Counted from the first letter of the stretch, positions 42,369 to 50,660 are shown. The stretch is 64,000 bases of DNA from Corynebacterium sp. TAE3-ERU12 (GCF_019209905.1 NZ_JAHUTM010000001.1:930001-994000), one strand, 5' to 3'. The notes: a model not told the origin generated them from the letters alone. Numbers and translations: made by a program.

Positions 42369-43889
42369 ATGTTCGACAAGAGTGACCGAATCCACCACCC
42401 AGGTCTACGCGAAAAGGTGATGAGTGCGGCAGAAGCAGCCGAATTTATCCAGCCGGGCGACGCCATCGGCTTCTCCGGATTCACCGGGGCCGGTTATCCC
42501 AAGGAAGTCCCGGAGGCACTCGCACACCGTATCGGAGAGGCCCACCAACGCGGCGATTCTTTCCCCATCCGAGTGTTCACCGGCGCGTCCACCGCATCCG
42601 AGCTCGATGGTGTGCTGGCCAAAACAGGCGAGGTTATCTTCCGCGCGCCCTACCAATCCGACCCCGCCATGCGGGCCAAGATCAACGAAGGTGTCACCAA
42701 CTACGTTGACCTGCACCTGTCGCACTCAGCAGCCCAGGTAGCCCAAGGATTCTTAGGGCCGATCAATATCGCCGTGGTAGAAGCCGCACAGATCACTAAA
42801 ACCGGTGGTCTGGTGCCCACCTCGTCGGTAGGTAATACGAATATCTACCTCGACAAAGCAGAAAAGATCATTGTTGAGGTCAACGAGTGGCAGTCAGCGG
42901 ACCTAGCGGGCATGCACGATATCTGGAGCCCCGGAGTCCCACCGAACCGCCAGATCATCCCGCTGACCGAGGTTGGCCAGCGTATCGGCAGCACAGAATT
43001 TGAGATAGATGTCGACAAGGTCGTCGCCGTTGTTTACACCAACGCCGCAGACCGCAATGCCGCCTTCACCCCGATCGATGAGACCTCCCACAACATCGCC
43101 GGGCATTTTGTTGACTTCCTCGAACACGAGATCCGCCACGGCCGGATACCGCAGCAGATGCTGCCACTGCAGTCCGGTGTGGGCAATATGGCCAATGCGG
43201 TGCTCGCCGGGCTTGCCGAGTCCGGTTTCACAAACCTGAAGTCCTACACCGAAGTGATTCAGGACGAGATGATCAACCTGCTCGATGCCGGAGTGCTCTC
43301 GGTGGCCTCAGCAACGTCATTCGCGCTTTCTCCGGACTATGCCGAGCAGATGAACCGCTCTGCCGCGGACTATGCGAAGAAAATTGTGCTGCGCCCACAG
43401 GAGATTTCCAATAACCCGGAGGTCATCCGCCGGCTAGGTGTTGTGGCCTGCAATGGAATGGTGGAGGCCGATATTTACGGCAATGTGAACTCCACCCATG
43501 TTGGTGGCACCCGGATGCTCAACGGCATTGGCGGCAGTGGTGATTTCACTCGAAATGCTTATATTTCGACTTTCGTCTCTCCCTCGGTGGCCAAGGGCGG
43601 TGCGGTGTCGTCGATTGTGCCGATGGTCTCCCATACTGACCACACTGAGCACGACACGATGATCATCGTCACCGAACAGGGCTTGGCAGACCTGCGTGGT
43701 CTGGCCCCGCGGCAGCGCGCCAAGGTGATTATCAATAACTGCGCCCACCCGGATTTCCGGGAGATGTTGCTGGACTATGTCGAAAGAGCCGAGGCCTCGG
43801 GTACCTCACATCTGCATACCCCGCATGACCTGGAGCTTGCGCATAGTTGGCATACCCGTTTCCTTGAGACCGGCAGCATGCGCGTCTAG
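42369..43889 (+). CDS. Succinyl-CoA:acetate CoA-transferase / acetyl-CoA hydrolase family
   Basis: A 506-residue class I CoA-transferase of the AarC/Cat1 type. Seen: PGDAIGFSGFTGAGYPKEVP near the N-terminus, VEAAQITKTGGLVPTSSVGN, the catalytic glutamate in LKSYTEVIQDEMI (about residue 292), and VSHTDHTEHDTMIIVTEQGLADLRG near the end. It would interconvert succinyl-CoA and acetyl-CoA with acetate or succinate, by-passing succinyl-CoA synthetase or scavenging acetate. AAGGAG lies 6 nt upstream of ATG 42369. C. glutamicum has such an enzyme (Cat/ActA) at another locus, so its place beside iron genes is unusual. Confidence 0.9.
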   Translation: MFDKSDRIHHPGLREKVMSAAEAAEFIQPGDAIGFSGFTGAGYPKEVPEALAHRIGEAHQRGDSFPIRVFTGASTASELDGVLAKTGEVIFRAPYQSDPAMRAKINEGVTNYVDLHLSHSAAQVAQGFLGPINIAVVEAAQITKTGGLVPTSSVGNTNIYLDKAEKIIVEVNEWQSADLAGMHDIWSPGVPPNRQIIPLTEVGQRIGSTEFEIDVDKVVAVVYTNAADRNAAFTPIDETSHNIAGHFVDFLEHEIRHGRIPQQMLPLQSGVGNMANAVLAGLAESGFTNLKSYTEVIQDEMINLLDAGVLSVASATSFALSPDYAEQMNRSAADYAKKIVLRPQEISNNPEVIRRLGVVACNGMVEADIYGNVNSTHVGGTRMLNGIGGSGDFTRNAYISTFVSPSVAKGGAVSSIVPMVSHTDHTEHDTMIIVTEQGLADLRGLAPRQRAKVIINNCAHPDFREMLLDYVERAEASGTSHLHTPHDLELAHSWHTRFLETGSMRV

Positions 43890-43917
43890 TCATTTGGTGA
43901 GCAAACGCTTATTGGCT

Positions 43918-43949
43918 CCTTAGTTAATCCACTAAGGCGATGCTAATCT
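43918..43949 (+). promoter_or_regulatory. Promoter and inverted repeat before mbtG-like gene
   Basis: CCTTAG-8-CTAAGG (43918-43937) is a perfect 6-bp inverted repeat over the likely -35 region (TTAGTT 43920-43925) of a promoter with -10 TAATCT (43944-43949). It could bind a regulator; it does not fit the DtxR arm spacing. Confidence 0.4.
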
Positions 43950-44037
43950 GTTACGTGGCCCAGGTGTGGTGGACACCAGAGTGGGCCATGACATCAACGG
44001 CACTCCACCCTACGTTTCCACCCGAGGATAAAGCTGC

Positions 44038-45336
44038 ATGAATTCTTTGACCATCGTCGGTGCAGGCCCTAAAGCCGTGGCAATTGCTGCCAAGGCGCAC
44101 GCGCTGAGCGCTCTTGGCATCACCGTTCCTGAGATCACCGTCGTTGAGCCACGCGGGATTGGTGCTAACTGGCGGGCCGTGGGGGGATGGACTGACGGCC
44201 GCCACCTCCTGGGAACCCCGCCAGCCAAGGACGTCGGTTTCCCGTACCGCACCCGCATCGCAGGCCCGCAGTCCGCCCAGGTCGATGCCGGACTTCTCGA
44301 GCACAGCTGGAACCGCTTCCTTATCGAGACTGACCGCTATGCCGATTGGGTTGACCGCGGCGCCCCCTTCCCGCGCCATGAGGTGTGGGCGGAGTACCTC
44401 AACTGGGTCGCTGAGCGCATTGATCTCACAGTTGTGCAAGGCCGGGTGGTGAAAACCGCGCCGGGCGACTCTGATGCTCAGGGCAACCGTGAGTGGGATA
44501 TCACCGTGGAGGCTGCCGACGGTGGCACCCGCACCATCCATTCCGGGGCTTTGCTGATTACCGGCCCGGGCCGCAGCGATCGTCGCTTCGCTGATTTAGA
44601 TGGTGTGTTGTCTGTGGCGGGCTTCTGGGCGGCTATTGCCGAGGGCACGTTATTTAATGCCACCCGGACCGCCGTGATTGGTGGTGGCGAGACAGCTGCG
44701 AGCATTATCGCTGAGCTGTTCCGCCATAATTTGGACGAGATTTCGGTGGTATCTCCACTGGCTGCGGTGTTTTCCCGTGGTGAGAGCCAGTTCGAAAACC
44801 GGCTATACACCGACCCTGATAAGTGGGCGACGCTGGATGCTGAGGAGCGCCGCGAGGTTATTCGCCGCACCGACCGGGGAGTGTTCAGTGTGCGCGTCCA
44901 GCAGGATCTGCACTGGGATGACCGGGTAGGCCATTTGCATGGCCGGGTCACCGATATCACCGAAGCTGCCGGTGGGCGCCTGGGCGTCCATATCGTCGAT
45001 TCTTTCGGTGAGGCTTCCGAGCACCCCTATGACCTCGTCATTGATGCTCGTGGCAATTCGCCGCTGTGGTTTACCGGTTTGCTCGATGAGGAGGCCATGG
45101 CTGAGCTTTCCGACGCTGTGGGCGGCCATGTGACCGCACCGGCACTGGAACGCAGCATTGCGGCGGATATGTCTGTGCATGGCCTGCAGCCGAAACTGTT
45201 GTTGCCGTCGTTGGCAGGTTTCAATCAGGGCCCGGGTTTTGCCAACCTCAGTTGCCTTGGCGAACTGTCTGACCGGGTGCTTGGGGGCTTGATGGGCCTC
45301 GATGTGCGCCCGCAACGTTCCACAACCGCGATATAG
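44038..45336 (+). CDS. L-lysine N6-monooxygenase, MbtG-like
   Basis: A 432-residue flavin monooxygenase strongly reminiscent of MbtG, the mycobactin lysine N-hydroxylase, as I remember that sequence. Shared: FAD motif IVGAGPKAVAIAAKA, GANWRAVGGWTDG, KDVGFPYR, second dinucleotide motif AVIGGGETAASIIAELFRH, ERREVIRRTDRGVFS, DLVIDARGNSPLWFTGLL and GPGFANLSCLGELSDRVLG. It should make N6-hydroxylysine (or a related hydroxamate precursor) for a siderophore. GAGGA lies ~9 nt before ATG 44038. The partner assembly enzymes are not in the window. Convergent with the EntA-like gene across a bidirectional hairpin. Confidence 0.88.
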   Translation: MNSLTIVGAGPKAVAIAAKAHALSALGITVPEITVVEPRGIGANWRAVGGWTDGRHLLGTPPAKDVGFPYRTRIAGPQSAQVDAGLLEHSWNRFLIETDRYADWVDRGAPFPRHEVWAEYLNWVAERIDLTVVQGRVVKTAPGDSDAQGNREWDITVEAADGGTRTIHSGALLITGPGRSDRRFADLDGVLSVAGFWAAIAEGTLFNATRTAVIGGGETAASIIAELFRHNLDEISVVSPLAAVFSRGESQFENRLYTDPDKWATLDAEERREVIRRTDRGVFSVRVQQDLHWDDRVGHLHGRVTDITEAAGGRLGVHIVDSFGEASEHPYDLVIDARGNSPLWFTGLLDEEAMAELSDAVGGHVTAPALERSIAADMSVHGLQPKLLLPSLAGFNQGPGFANLSCLGELSDRVLGGLMGLDVRPQRSTTAI

Positions 45337-45360
45337 CCCCACGGGCGTGCCCATAGCAGC

Positions 45361-45391
45361 AGCGGCCAGCATATGGTCGCTGCTGGCCGCT
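45361..45391. terminator. Bidirectional terminator between mbtG-like and entA-like genes
   Basis: Perfect 11-bp stem AGCGGCCAGCA/TGCTGGCCGCT with a 9-nt loop. Confidence 0.75.
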
Positions 45392-45407
45392 GGTGAACGC
45401 TGTTGGG

Positions 45408-46235
45408 CTAAGCGTCTAAGGTGGCGCCGCCATCGACGCGCAGGTCGTGCATGGTGATATGCCGTGCGGCGGGGGAGAGCAGGAAAGCGCAGGCTTGGGC
45501 GACGTCAACTGGGTCCGCGACTCGGCCCAGCGGGATGCCCATCTTGTAGTTTTCCGCATCGCCCTTGACGAGGGGTTCGGTGAAGTCCTCGCCATTGAAC
45601 ATATTGCGCAGCATGGGGGTGTCTGTGGAACCGGGGGAGACGATATTGCACCGCACACCGTGCGGGGCGCAGTCCAAGGCGAGTGTGCGCAGCCAGGATT
45701 CGGCTGCTGCCTTAGAAGCGCCGTAGGAGCCCATGCCGATCCGGGGTACCGCAGCAGAATTGGAGGTCACGCCAACAATCGCTCCGCCGTGGCGTGCCAT
45801 GATGCGTGCGGCCTGGGAGCAGACATTGACGGTGCCGAAGAAGTTAACTTCGAAGCAGGCCTGTAGTGCGCCTGAGGACGGGTCCATGGCGGTATCGGGC
45901 ACCAATGCGCCAGAGGCGTGCACTAGGGCGTCGAGGCAGCCTTCTTCTTCCACGATGGTGGCGAAACCATCAGCCACCGCGGCGGCATCGGTGACGTCAA
46001 TAGGTATGCAGTTGGGGGCGTGCTGCAGATCCCAGCGGATTACGCGGTAGCCGTTTTCTTCCAGTAGTTCTGCAGTGGCCTTGCCGATACCGCCAGCAGC
46101 ACCGGTAACGAGGCAGATCTTGGGGGAATTCTCATCGTTGTGCAGTTTCGGGATGGCGGACGTAGCCGCCTTCAGGCGCTCCTGGGCGGCGATGCCGGCC
46201 GGGTCGTTGTCGGAAAGCTCATCGATAAGAGTCAC
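45408..46235 (-). CDS. 2,3-dihydro-2,3-dihydroxybenzoate dehydrogenase-like SDR (EntA/DhbA-like)
   Basis: A 275-residue short-chain dehydrogenase: NAD motif VTGAAGGIGKATAELL, NAG-equivalent VHASGAL, catalytic Ser-Tyr-Lys in GVTSNSAAVPRIGMGSYGASKAA. The ending HITMHDLRVDGGATLDA is the hallmark of EntA/DhbA, which oxidise 2,3-dihydro-DHB to 2,3-dihydroxybenzoate for catechol siderophores. A ~38-residue N-terminal extension precedes the Rossmann motif. GTG 46235 is chosen because a promoter (TTGCCA, 18 nt, TAACCT) ends just upstream and a DtxR-like box overlaps it; the frame is open to GTG 46295 with GAAGG 8 nt upstream, but that would put the promoter inside the gene. Confidence 0.8.
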   Translation of the reverse strand: MTLIDELSDNDPAGIAAQERLKAATSAIPKLHNDENSPKICLVTGAAGGIGKATAELLEENGYRVIRWDLQHAPNCIPIDVTDAAAVADGFATIVEEEGCLDALVHASGALVPDTAMDPSSGALQACFEVNFFGTVNVCSQAARIMARHGGAIVGVTSNSAAVPRIGMGSYGASKAAAESWLRTLALDCAPHGVRCNIVSPGSTDTPMLRNMFNGEDFTEPLVKGDAENYKMGIPLGRVADPVDVAQACAFLLSPAARHITMHDLRVDGGATLDA

Positions 46236-46241
46236 AGTAGG

Positions 46242-46273
46242 AAAGGTTAGCCGGTCCTTAGTTGTATTGGCAA
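46242..46273 (-). promoter_or_regulatory. Promoter and DtxR-like box of entA-like gene
   Basis: On the minus strand, -35 TTGCCA (46273-46268) and -10 TAACCT (46249-46244) are 18 nt apart and lead to a leaderless start at GTG 46235. The 19-mer 46242-46260 (AAAGGTTAGCCGGTCCTTA on the plus strand) matches the DtxR consensus at 13 of 19 positions with an intact AGGTTAGCC left half, covering the -10. Confidence 0.6.
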
Positions 46274-46365
46274 GGGTTTTATTAGTGGTGTTCACCTATT
46301 GCGCCTTCGGCTTATGTGTCCTGCGGGGAGGGGTATTGGCTAAGAAAAACATGCTAAAGCTGCCC

Positions 46366-46393
46366 TAAAAATACCCGTTCGGGGCTATTTTTA
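46366..46393. promoter_or_regulatory. AT-armed hairpin in divergent spacer before sufC-like gene
   Basis: TAAAAATA (46366-46373) pairs with TATTTTTA (46386-46393) around a GC core (CCC/GGG with one bulge). It looks like a two-way terminator, yet both flanking genes diverge from here, so it may insulate them or act as an operator; a TAAACT -10 box (46409-46414) follows it. Confidence 0.45.
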
Positions 46394-46466
46394 CGTGCTG
46401 CACAGACATAAACTAAGGGGCATAGGAATCGTTGATTCGTTCACCTTTCGACCCCTTGGAGGCACC

Positions 46467-47195
46467 ATGTCTGCCAACCCCCTCCTCGAATTACGCGGTG
46501 TTGATATCGCTGCTGGCGACGATATCATCTGCCACGACATCAACCTCATCATCAACGAAGGCGAGCGACACATCCTGCTCGGCCCCAACGGATCCGGTAA
46601 ATCAACCCTGCTTGCCGGAATCATGGGAATCCACCCCTTCCGCATCTCCGCCGGCAAAGTCCTGCTGCGCGGTACAGACATCACCGACATGCCCGTCGAA
46701 CAACGCGCTCGAGCCGGCGTGGGCATGGCCTTCCAACGCCCACCGGCCATCACCGGAGTGTCGGTACGTCGCCTGGCCGACGCCATCAACGCCGGCGGTG
46801 GCGTCAATGTCGGCCTGGACAAACTCGCCCTGGGTCACCTCTCCGATCGGGATATCCACTGCGGATTCTCCGGCGGCGAATCCAAGCGTTTTGAAGTACT
46901 CAAGCTGACCCTGCAATCACCGTCGTTATGCCTATTCGACGAACCCGAATCCGGCGTTGACCTCGAACAAGTCAAAGTCGTTGGCAAAGCCATCAGCGAT
47001 CTGCTCGACTCCGCCGATGACGAAGGCCGCCCGCGTGCCGGCATGGTCATCACCCATACCGGCTTCATCCTCAACCACCTCAAGGCCGATATCGCCCACC
47101 TCATGGTCGACGGCCGCCTGATCGACTCCGGTAAGCCCGATGAGATGTTCACCGCCATCCAAGAAGGCGGCTACCGAGCATCAGCCACCGCCTAA
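46467..47195 (+). CDS. SufC-like Fe-S assembly ATPase
   Basis: A 242-residue ABC ATPase: Walker A LLGPNGSGKST (~38-48), the SufC-type AGVGMAFQRPP with the Q-loop, signature FSGGESKRFEVLKL, Walker B SLCLFDEPESGVD and the D-loop/His region ITHTGFIL. The Glu-Ser-Gly-Val-Asp variant of Walker B is typical of SufC rather than of transporters. TTGGAGG lies 4 nt upstream of ATG 46467. It is 35 nt ahead of a SufB/D-like gene; there is no SufS, SufU, SufR or second SufB/D nearby, so this resembles the minimal SmsCB-type system rather than the full SUF operon that corynebacteria carry elsewhere. Confidence 0.85.
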   Translation: MSANPLLELRGVDIAAGDDIICHDINLIINEGERHILLGPNGSGKSTLLAGIMGIHPFRISAGKVLLRGTDITDMPVEQRARAGVGMAFQRPPAITGVSVRRLADAINAGGGVNVGLDKLALGHLSDRDIHCGFSGGESKRFEVLKLTLQSPSLCLFDEPESGVDLEQVKVVGKAISDLLDSADDEGRPRAGMVITHTGFILNHLKADIAHLMVDGRLIDSGKPDEMFTAIQEGGYRASATA

Positions 47196-47230
47196 CCGCA
47201 GCACCCACTGTTTTATAGGAGTGAATCGCA

Positions 47231-48361
47231 ATGACTACTGATCTCACCCACACCCGCAGCGGTCTTGGCCCGGCAACTGCGACGCCGGACCTGCTGAGCT
47301 CTGTTGGTTGGGCAGACCCCGATAATCGCAGCATGACCACGGTCTTACTCGACCACGGCTACGCCGCCATGGATTCGCGTGACGACGACGTCGTCGTGCT
47401 GCCACTAGCCCAGGCCCTGCTGGAATACCCATGGGTCCAGGACTTGATGTTCAGCCTCATCGACCCCGACGAGGATGAAGTGCTGCGCCGCGCCTTCGAA
47501 TCCACCCGGGAACCCCTGGGCACATTCACATGGGTCAAAGAAGGCGCCCACGTCGACAAGCCCACCCAGACCTTCTCCGTGATGACAGTTCCGCAGGAAC
47601 GCCAGTTCGTCCACGACATCACCGTCATTGGCGCCGGCGCCACCGTCGACGAAGTCTCCGGCTCCGCCGTGGCCCCAGAACTCACCCACGGCTCACACGT
47701 CTCAGTCTCGGAAACCTTCGTCGGTGCCGGGGCGACAGTGCGCTCGGTCGATGTGGACCGGTGGGGCAAAGAGATGAATATCAACACCTACAGCCGCACC
47801 AAGATGGACAAAGACTCCACGATGAGTTCAGTCTCGGTGGCGGTATCAGGGGTGCATAAGTCCGTCGATGATTCCCACGTCGAGCTCGCCGAAGGAGCAA
47901 AATACACCTCACACATGGTGGTATTCGCCCCCACCGGCACTGAGCGCGTGATGAACAGCACCGCAACCCTGGGCGCTGCCGGCGCTCAAGCGGAAATGGT
48001 CTCCCGCATGGTCTCTGATGGTGGCGTGATTCGGAATAGTTCCACCCTCGTCGGTGGCTCTGCTGACGTGCGCGGTTTTCTGGAATGCGACGGCCTCCTG
48101 CTTGGCGAAAACGGTGCCATCGAATCAGTGCCCGCCTTGGATGCGAAGGTCGCGCGTGCCCAGCTGTCCCATGAGGCCTCCGTCGGCATGATCGACGATG
48201 AGAAAATTGACTACCTCACCGCCTTGGGCCTTGATGAAGACGCTGCCCGCGACCTCATCGTGCAGGGATTTTTGAACCTGGACGATGACCGGATTCCGGT
48301 CTCCGTGCGCGCCCGGGTAGAAAATCTTGTCAGTGCTGCTCGCGAAGCCGAGAATTTCTAG
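47231..48361 (+). CDS. SufB/SufD-like Fe-S scaffold protein (single, SmsB-like)
   Basis: A 376-residue SufB/D-family protein. A helical N-terminal part (~1-95) is followed by the beta-helix core (VHDITVIGAGATVDEVSGSA and similar rungs) and the family C-terminus FLECDGLLLGENGAIESVPALDA, AQLSHEASVG with the conserved His-Glu, and a helical DEDAARDLIVQGFL end that binds SufC. The cysteine equivalent to Cys405 of E. coli SufB appears to be absent (segment SVPALDAKVA). GGAG lies ~9 nt upstream of ATG 47231. It forms an operon with the SufC-like gene and would work with it as a SufB2C2-type complex. Confidence 0.82.
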   Translation: MTTDLTHTRSGLGPATATPDLLSSVGWADPDNRSMTTVLLDHGYAAMDSRDDDVVVLPLAQALLEYPWVQDLMFSLIDPDEDEVLRRAFESTREPLGTFTWVKEGAHVDKPTQTFSVMTVPQERQFVHDITVIGAGATVDEVSGSAVAPELTHGSHVSVSETFVGAGATVRSVDVDRWGKEMNINTYSRTKMDKDSTMSSVSVAVSGVHKSVDDSHVELAEGAKYTSHMVVFAPTGTERVMNSTATLGAAGAQAEMVSRMVSDGGVIRNSSTLVGGSADVRGFLECDGLLLGENGAIESVPALDAKVARAQLSHEASVGMIDDEKIDYLTALGLDEDAARDLIVQGFLNLDDDRIPVSVRARVENLVSAAREAENF

Positions 48362-48380
48362 CGGTAGCTAACTCAGCGGT

Positions 48381-48426
48381 TTAACCCCTGCCCAGCAGCT
48401 CCTCGAGGCTGGTGGGCAGGGGTTAA
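48381..48426 (+). terminator. Terminator of sufCB-like operon
   Basis: Perfect outer 13-bp stem TTAACCCCTGCCC/GGGCAGGGGTTAA with an inner AGC/GCT-rich part, 19 bp after the stop. Confidence 0.85.
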
Positions 48427-48506
48427 TCGGGTCACCACAGCACCAACCAGAAATAGACGCCGACCCTACCCATCTGCCCCTATCTAGTGCGTGTACCCTA
48501 ACTTTC

Positions 48507-49298
48507 ATGCGTATCGCCAGAATCGCCCACCCGGAGGGCATGTGTTTCGCACTCGTTGAGGGTGACGACTCTGATGTACAGCTGCACGAGATCGAAGGCC
48601 ACCCCTTCGCCGATATCTCCAAGACCGGCCGCTCGTGGCCGCTGTCGGAGGTTCGACTGCTCTCGCCGATGCTGCCGTCGAAGGTTGTCGCCATTGGTCG
48701 TAACTACGCTGACCACGTCAAAGAGGTATTCAAGGCCTCTGGCGAGTCCCTACCCCCGACGCTGTTTTTGAAGCCGCCGACGGCCGTGACCGGCCCCGAG
48801 GCCCCCATCCGGATTCCCGACTTCGCCACCAAGGTGGAGTTTGAAGGCGAGCTGGCCCTCGTCATCGGTCGTCCCTGCAAGAACGTCTCGCAGAAGGACG
48901 CAGAGAAGGTCATCTTCGGCTACACCATCGTCAATGATGTGTCCTCCCGTGACCTGCAGTTCGCCGACGGCCAGTGGGCGCGTGCCAAGGGCATCGATAG
49001 CTTCTGCCCGCTCGGGCCCTGGATCCAGACCGAACTGGACTACCGCGACCTGCCGATCAAGGCTCACCTGACCCACGACGGGGAAACCCACACCAAGCAG
49101 AACTCCAACTCTGAGCAGATGATCATGTCCATCCCGGAGATCATCGAGTTCATCACCGCGTCCATGACGCTGCTGCCCGGCGACGTCATCTGCACCGGCT
49201 CGCCTGCCGGTACCGCAGAAATGGTCCCCGGTGACCGCATCGAGATCGAAATCCCGGGCATCGGCAAGCTGGCCAACCCGGTCGAGCGCGCCGACTAA
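48507..49298 (+). CDS. Fumarylacetoacetate hydrolase-family protein (oxaloacetate decarboxylase-like)
   Basis: A 263-residue FAH-fold hydrolase/decarboxylase. Seen: VVAIGRNYADHVKE, FLKPPTAVTGP, the metal-binding VEFEGELALVIGRPC and NDVSSRDLQFADGQWARAKG, and TGSPAGTAEMVPGD near the end. The gene in the same position of C. glutamicum (cg1458, from memory) was characterised as a soluble Mg-dependent oxaloacetate decarboxylase, so the same role is likely. ATG 48507 has TACCCT (48494-48499) exactly 7 nt upstream, a leaderless start. Flanked by strong hairpins on both sides, so monocistronic. Confidence 0.88.
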   Translation: MRIARIAHPEGMCFALVEGDDSDVQLHEIEGHPFADISKTGRSWPLSEVRLLSPMLPSKVVAIGRNYADHVKEVFKASGESLPPTLFLKPPTAVTGPEAPIRIPDFATKVEFEGELALVIGRPCKNVSQKDAEKVIFGYTIVNDVSSRDLQFADGQWARAKGIDSFCPLGPWIQTELDYRDLPIKAHLTHDGETHTKQNSNSEQMIMSIPEIIEFITASMTLLPGDVICTGSPAGTAEMVPGDRIEIEIPGIGKLANPVERAD

Positions 49299-49317
49299 CC
49301 ACCACGCCTGGCTCACT

Positions 49318-49363
49318 ATCGCGCCGGGATACCCGAAACATGCCTCGGGTATTCCGGCGCGAT
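49318..49363. terminator. Bidirectional terminator after FAH-family gene
   Basis: ATCGCGCCGG-ATACCCGA pairs with TCGGGTAT-CCGGCGCGAT, interrupted by one mismatch, 7-nt loop, between convergent genes. Confidence 0.85.
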
Positions 49364-49370
49364 TATTGGA

Positions 49371-50543
49371 TCAGAGGTTCATTGCGCGCAGCACGGTACG
49401 CAACTTCGCGGTGGTTTCTGCGACTTCTTCCTCAGGGGTGGATTCGGGGATGACTCCGCCGCCGCTCCAGGTGCGGGCACCAGTGCCATCGGCATTGATT
49501 TCGGCGCAGCGGATAGCAACCACAAATTCGCCATCACCGGAGCTTTCACACCAGCCGACCGCGCCGCCATAGAAACCGCGCTCATCTTCGGCGACCTTAA
49601 TAATGCTCATCGCCGACTCGGTAGGACTACCGCATACCGACGGGGTGGGGTGTAGCGCTAGTGCCACATCCAGGGCAGAGATCACCGGGTCCTTCAGTGT
49701 CGCCGTGATGGGGGTGCACAGGTGATGCATCTCTCCGGTGGAGTAGACCACCGGGGTATCGGGAATATCGATATTCGTGCACAGCGGGCCCAGATTCCAC
49801 GCAATATCCTCAATAACGAGGTCATGCTCCTCATTATTTTTCCGCGAAGCCTGCAGGCGGCTCGCTGCGGCCTCGTCGGCCGCCGGGTCCGGCATGCGTG
49901 CTGCCGAACCAGCCACCGGGAAAGCGGTGACCTTACGCCCACGGCGACGAACCAGCATCTCCGGCGAGGAACCCACCAACGTGCGGCCGACGAATTCGCC
50001 GCCAGCAGGGGAGAGGTCCACGACGAACCCATTGCGGTTCGGGGAGGAATCAACGAGCCGCGCGGCGAGCAATAACGGGTCAATGGCCGGGTTGAAGCTG
50101 ACCGCCAGCTCGCGGGCAAGCACCACCTTCTCCACGCCACTGTGTTCCATTAACCGGATTGCGGCTTCCACCCGGTCGGCGAAGTCTTCCAGGGGCGGAT
50201 TCTCCGCCACGATGCGCGCCCGGATGGGTGGGGAGCCCCAGCGGTAATGCGCATGTGGCTCGGAAGGATGCTCCGCGCGCACCACAGTTTCTGGGACAGT
50301 CAGCGCCGAGGGACGGTCAGTGTTGAACGGCAAGGCGCCCACAATCATGTCCACTTTGCCGCGGCGGAGGTGTTCGGCGGCCAACCAGGGATCATCGTAC
50401 GTGGCGGTGCTACCGCGAGTGTGGATCGAACCGTGGGCGCGGGATAACAGGAAGTCGGGTGCGGTAATTGGGCGCCCATCGAAGCGCCCACGGGTGCTCC
50501 CAGAACCGGAGGAGGCATCGCCGCTGCCGACCATTGGTCCCAC
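49371..50543 (-). CDS. Isochorismate synthase
   Basis: A 390-residue chorismate-binding enzyme converting chorismate to isochorismate, the precursor of menaquinone, salicylate or 2,3-dihydroxybenzoate. Seen: KVVLARELAV (general base lysine), VGSSPEMLVRRRGRKVTAFPVAGS, HDLVIEDI, HHLCTPITATL, HPTPSVCGSPTESA and YGGAVGWCESSGDGEFVVAIRCAEI with the Mg-binding glutamates. The length fits EntC/DhbC/MenF rather than the longer salicylate synthases. GTG 50543 follows GGAAGG by 4 nt. A DtxR-like box ~120 bp upstream and the EntA-like gene nearby favour a siderophore role, but menaquinone synthesis cannot be excluded. Confidence 0.88.
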   Translation of the reverse strand: MGPMVGSGDASSGSGSTRGRFDGRPITAPDFLLSRAHGSIHTRGSTATYDDPWLAAEHLRRGKVDMIVGALPFNTDRPSALTVPETVVRAEHPSEPHAHYRWGSPPIRARIVAENPPLEDFADRVEAAIRLMEHSGVEKVVLARELAVSFNPAIDPLLLAARLVDSSPNRNGFVVDLSPAGGEFVGRTLVGSSPEMLVRRRGRKVTAFPVAGSAARMPDPAADEAAASRLQASRKNNEEHDLVIEDIAWNLGPLCTNIDIPDTPVVYSTGEMHHLCTPITATLKDPVISALDVALALHPTPSVCGSPTESAMSIIKVAEDERGFYGGAVGWCESSGDGEFVVAIRCAEINADGTGARTWSGGGVIPESTPEEEVAETTAKLRTVLRAMNL

Positions 50544-50660
50544 ACCACCTTCCCTCGTTGGTGACAGGGCCTACCTTAATAGGTCAGTTCGATCATCCAT
50601 AAAAAAGGTCTCACCAGCGGTAAAGGACCCGGCGTAGAGCAATGTTTAGGTAGCAAATGA

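Noticed and set aside
43918..43937. Inverted repeat CCTTAG-8-CTAAGG as a DtxR box
   Set aside because: The TTAG/CTAA arms are 3 nt too close together compared with the 19-bp DtxR consensus. Kept only as an unassigned operator candidate.
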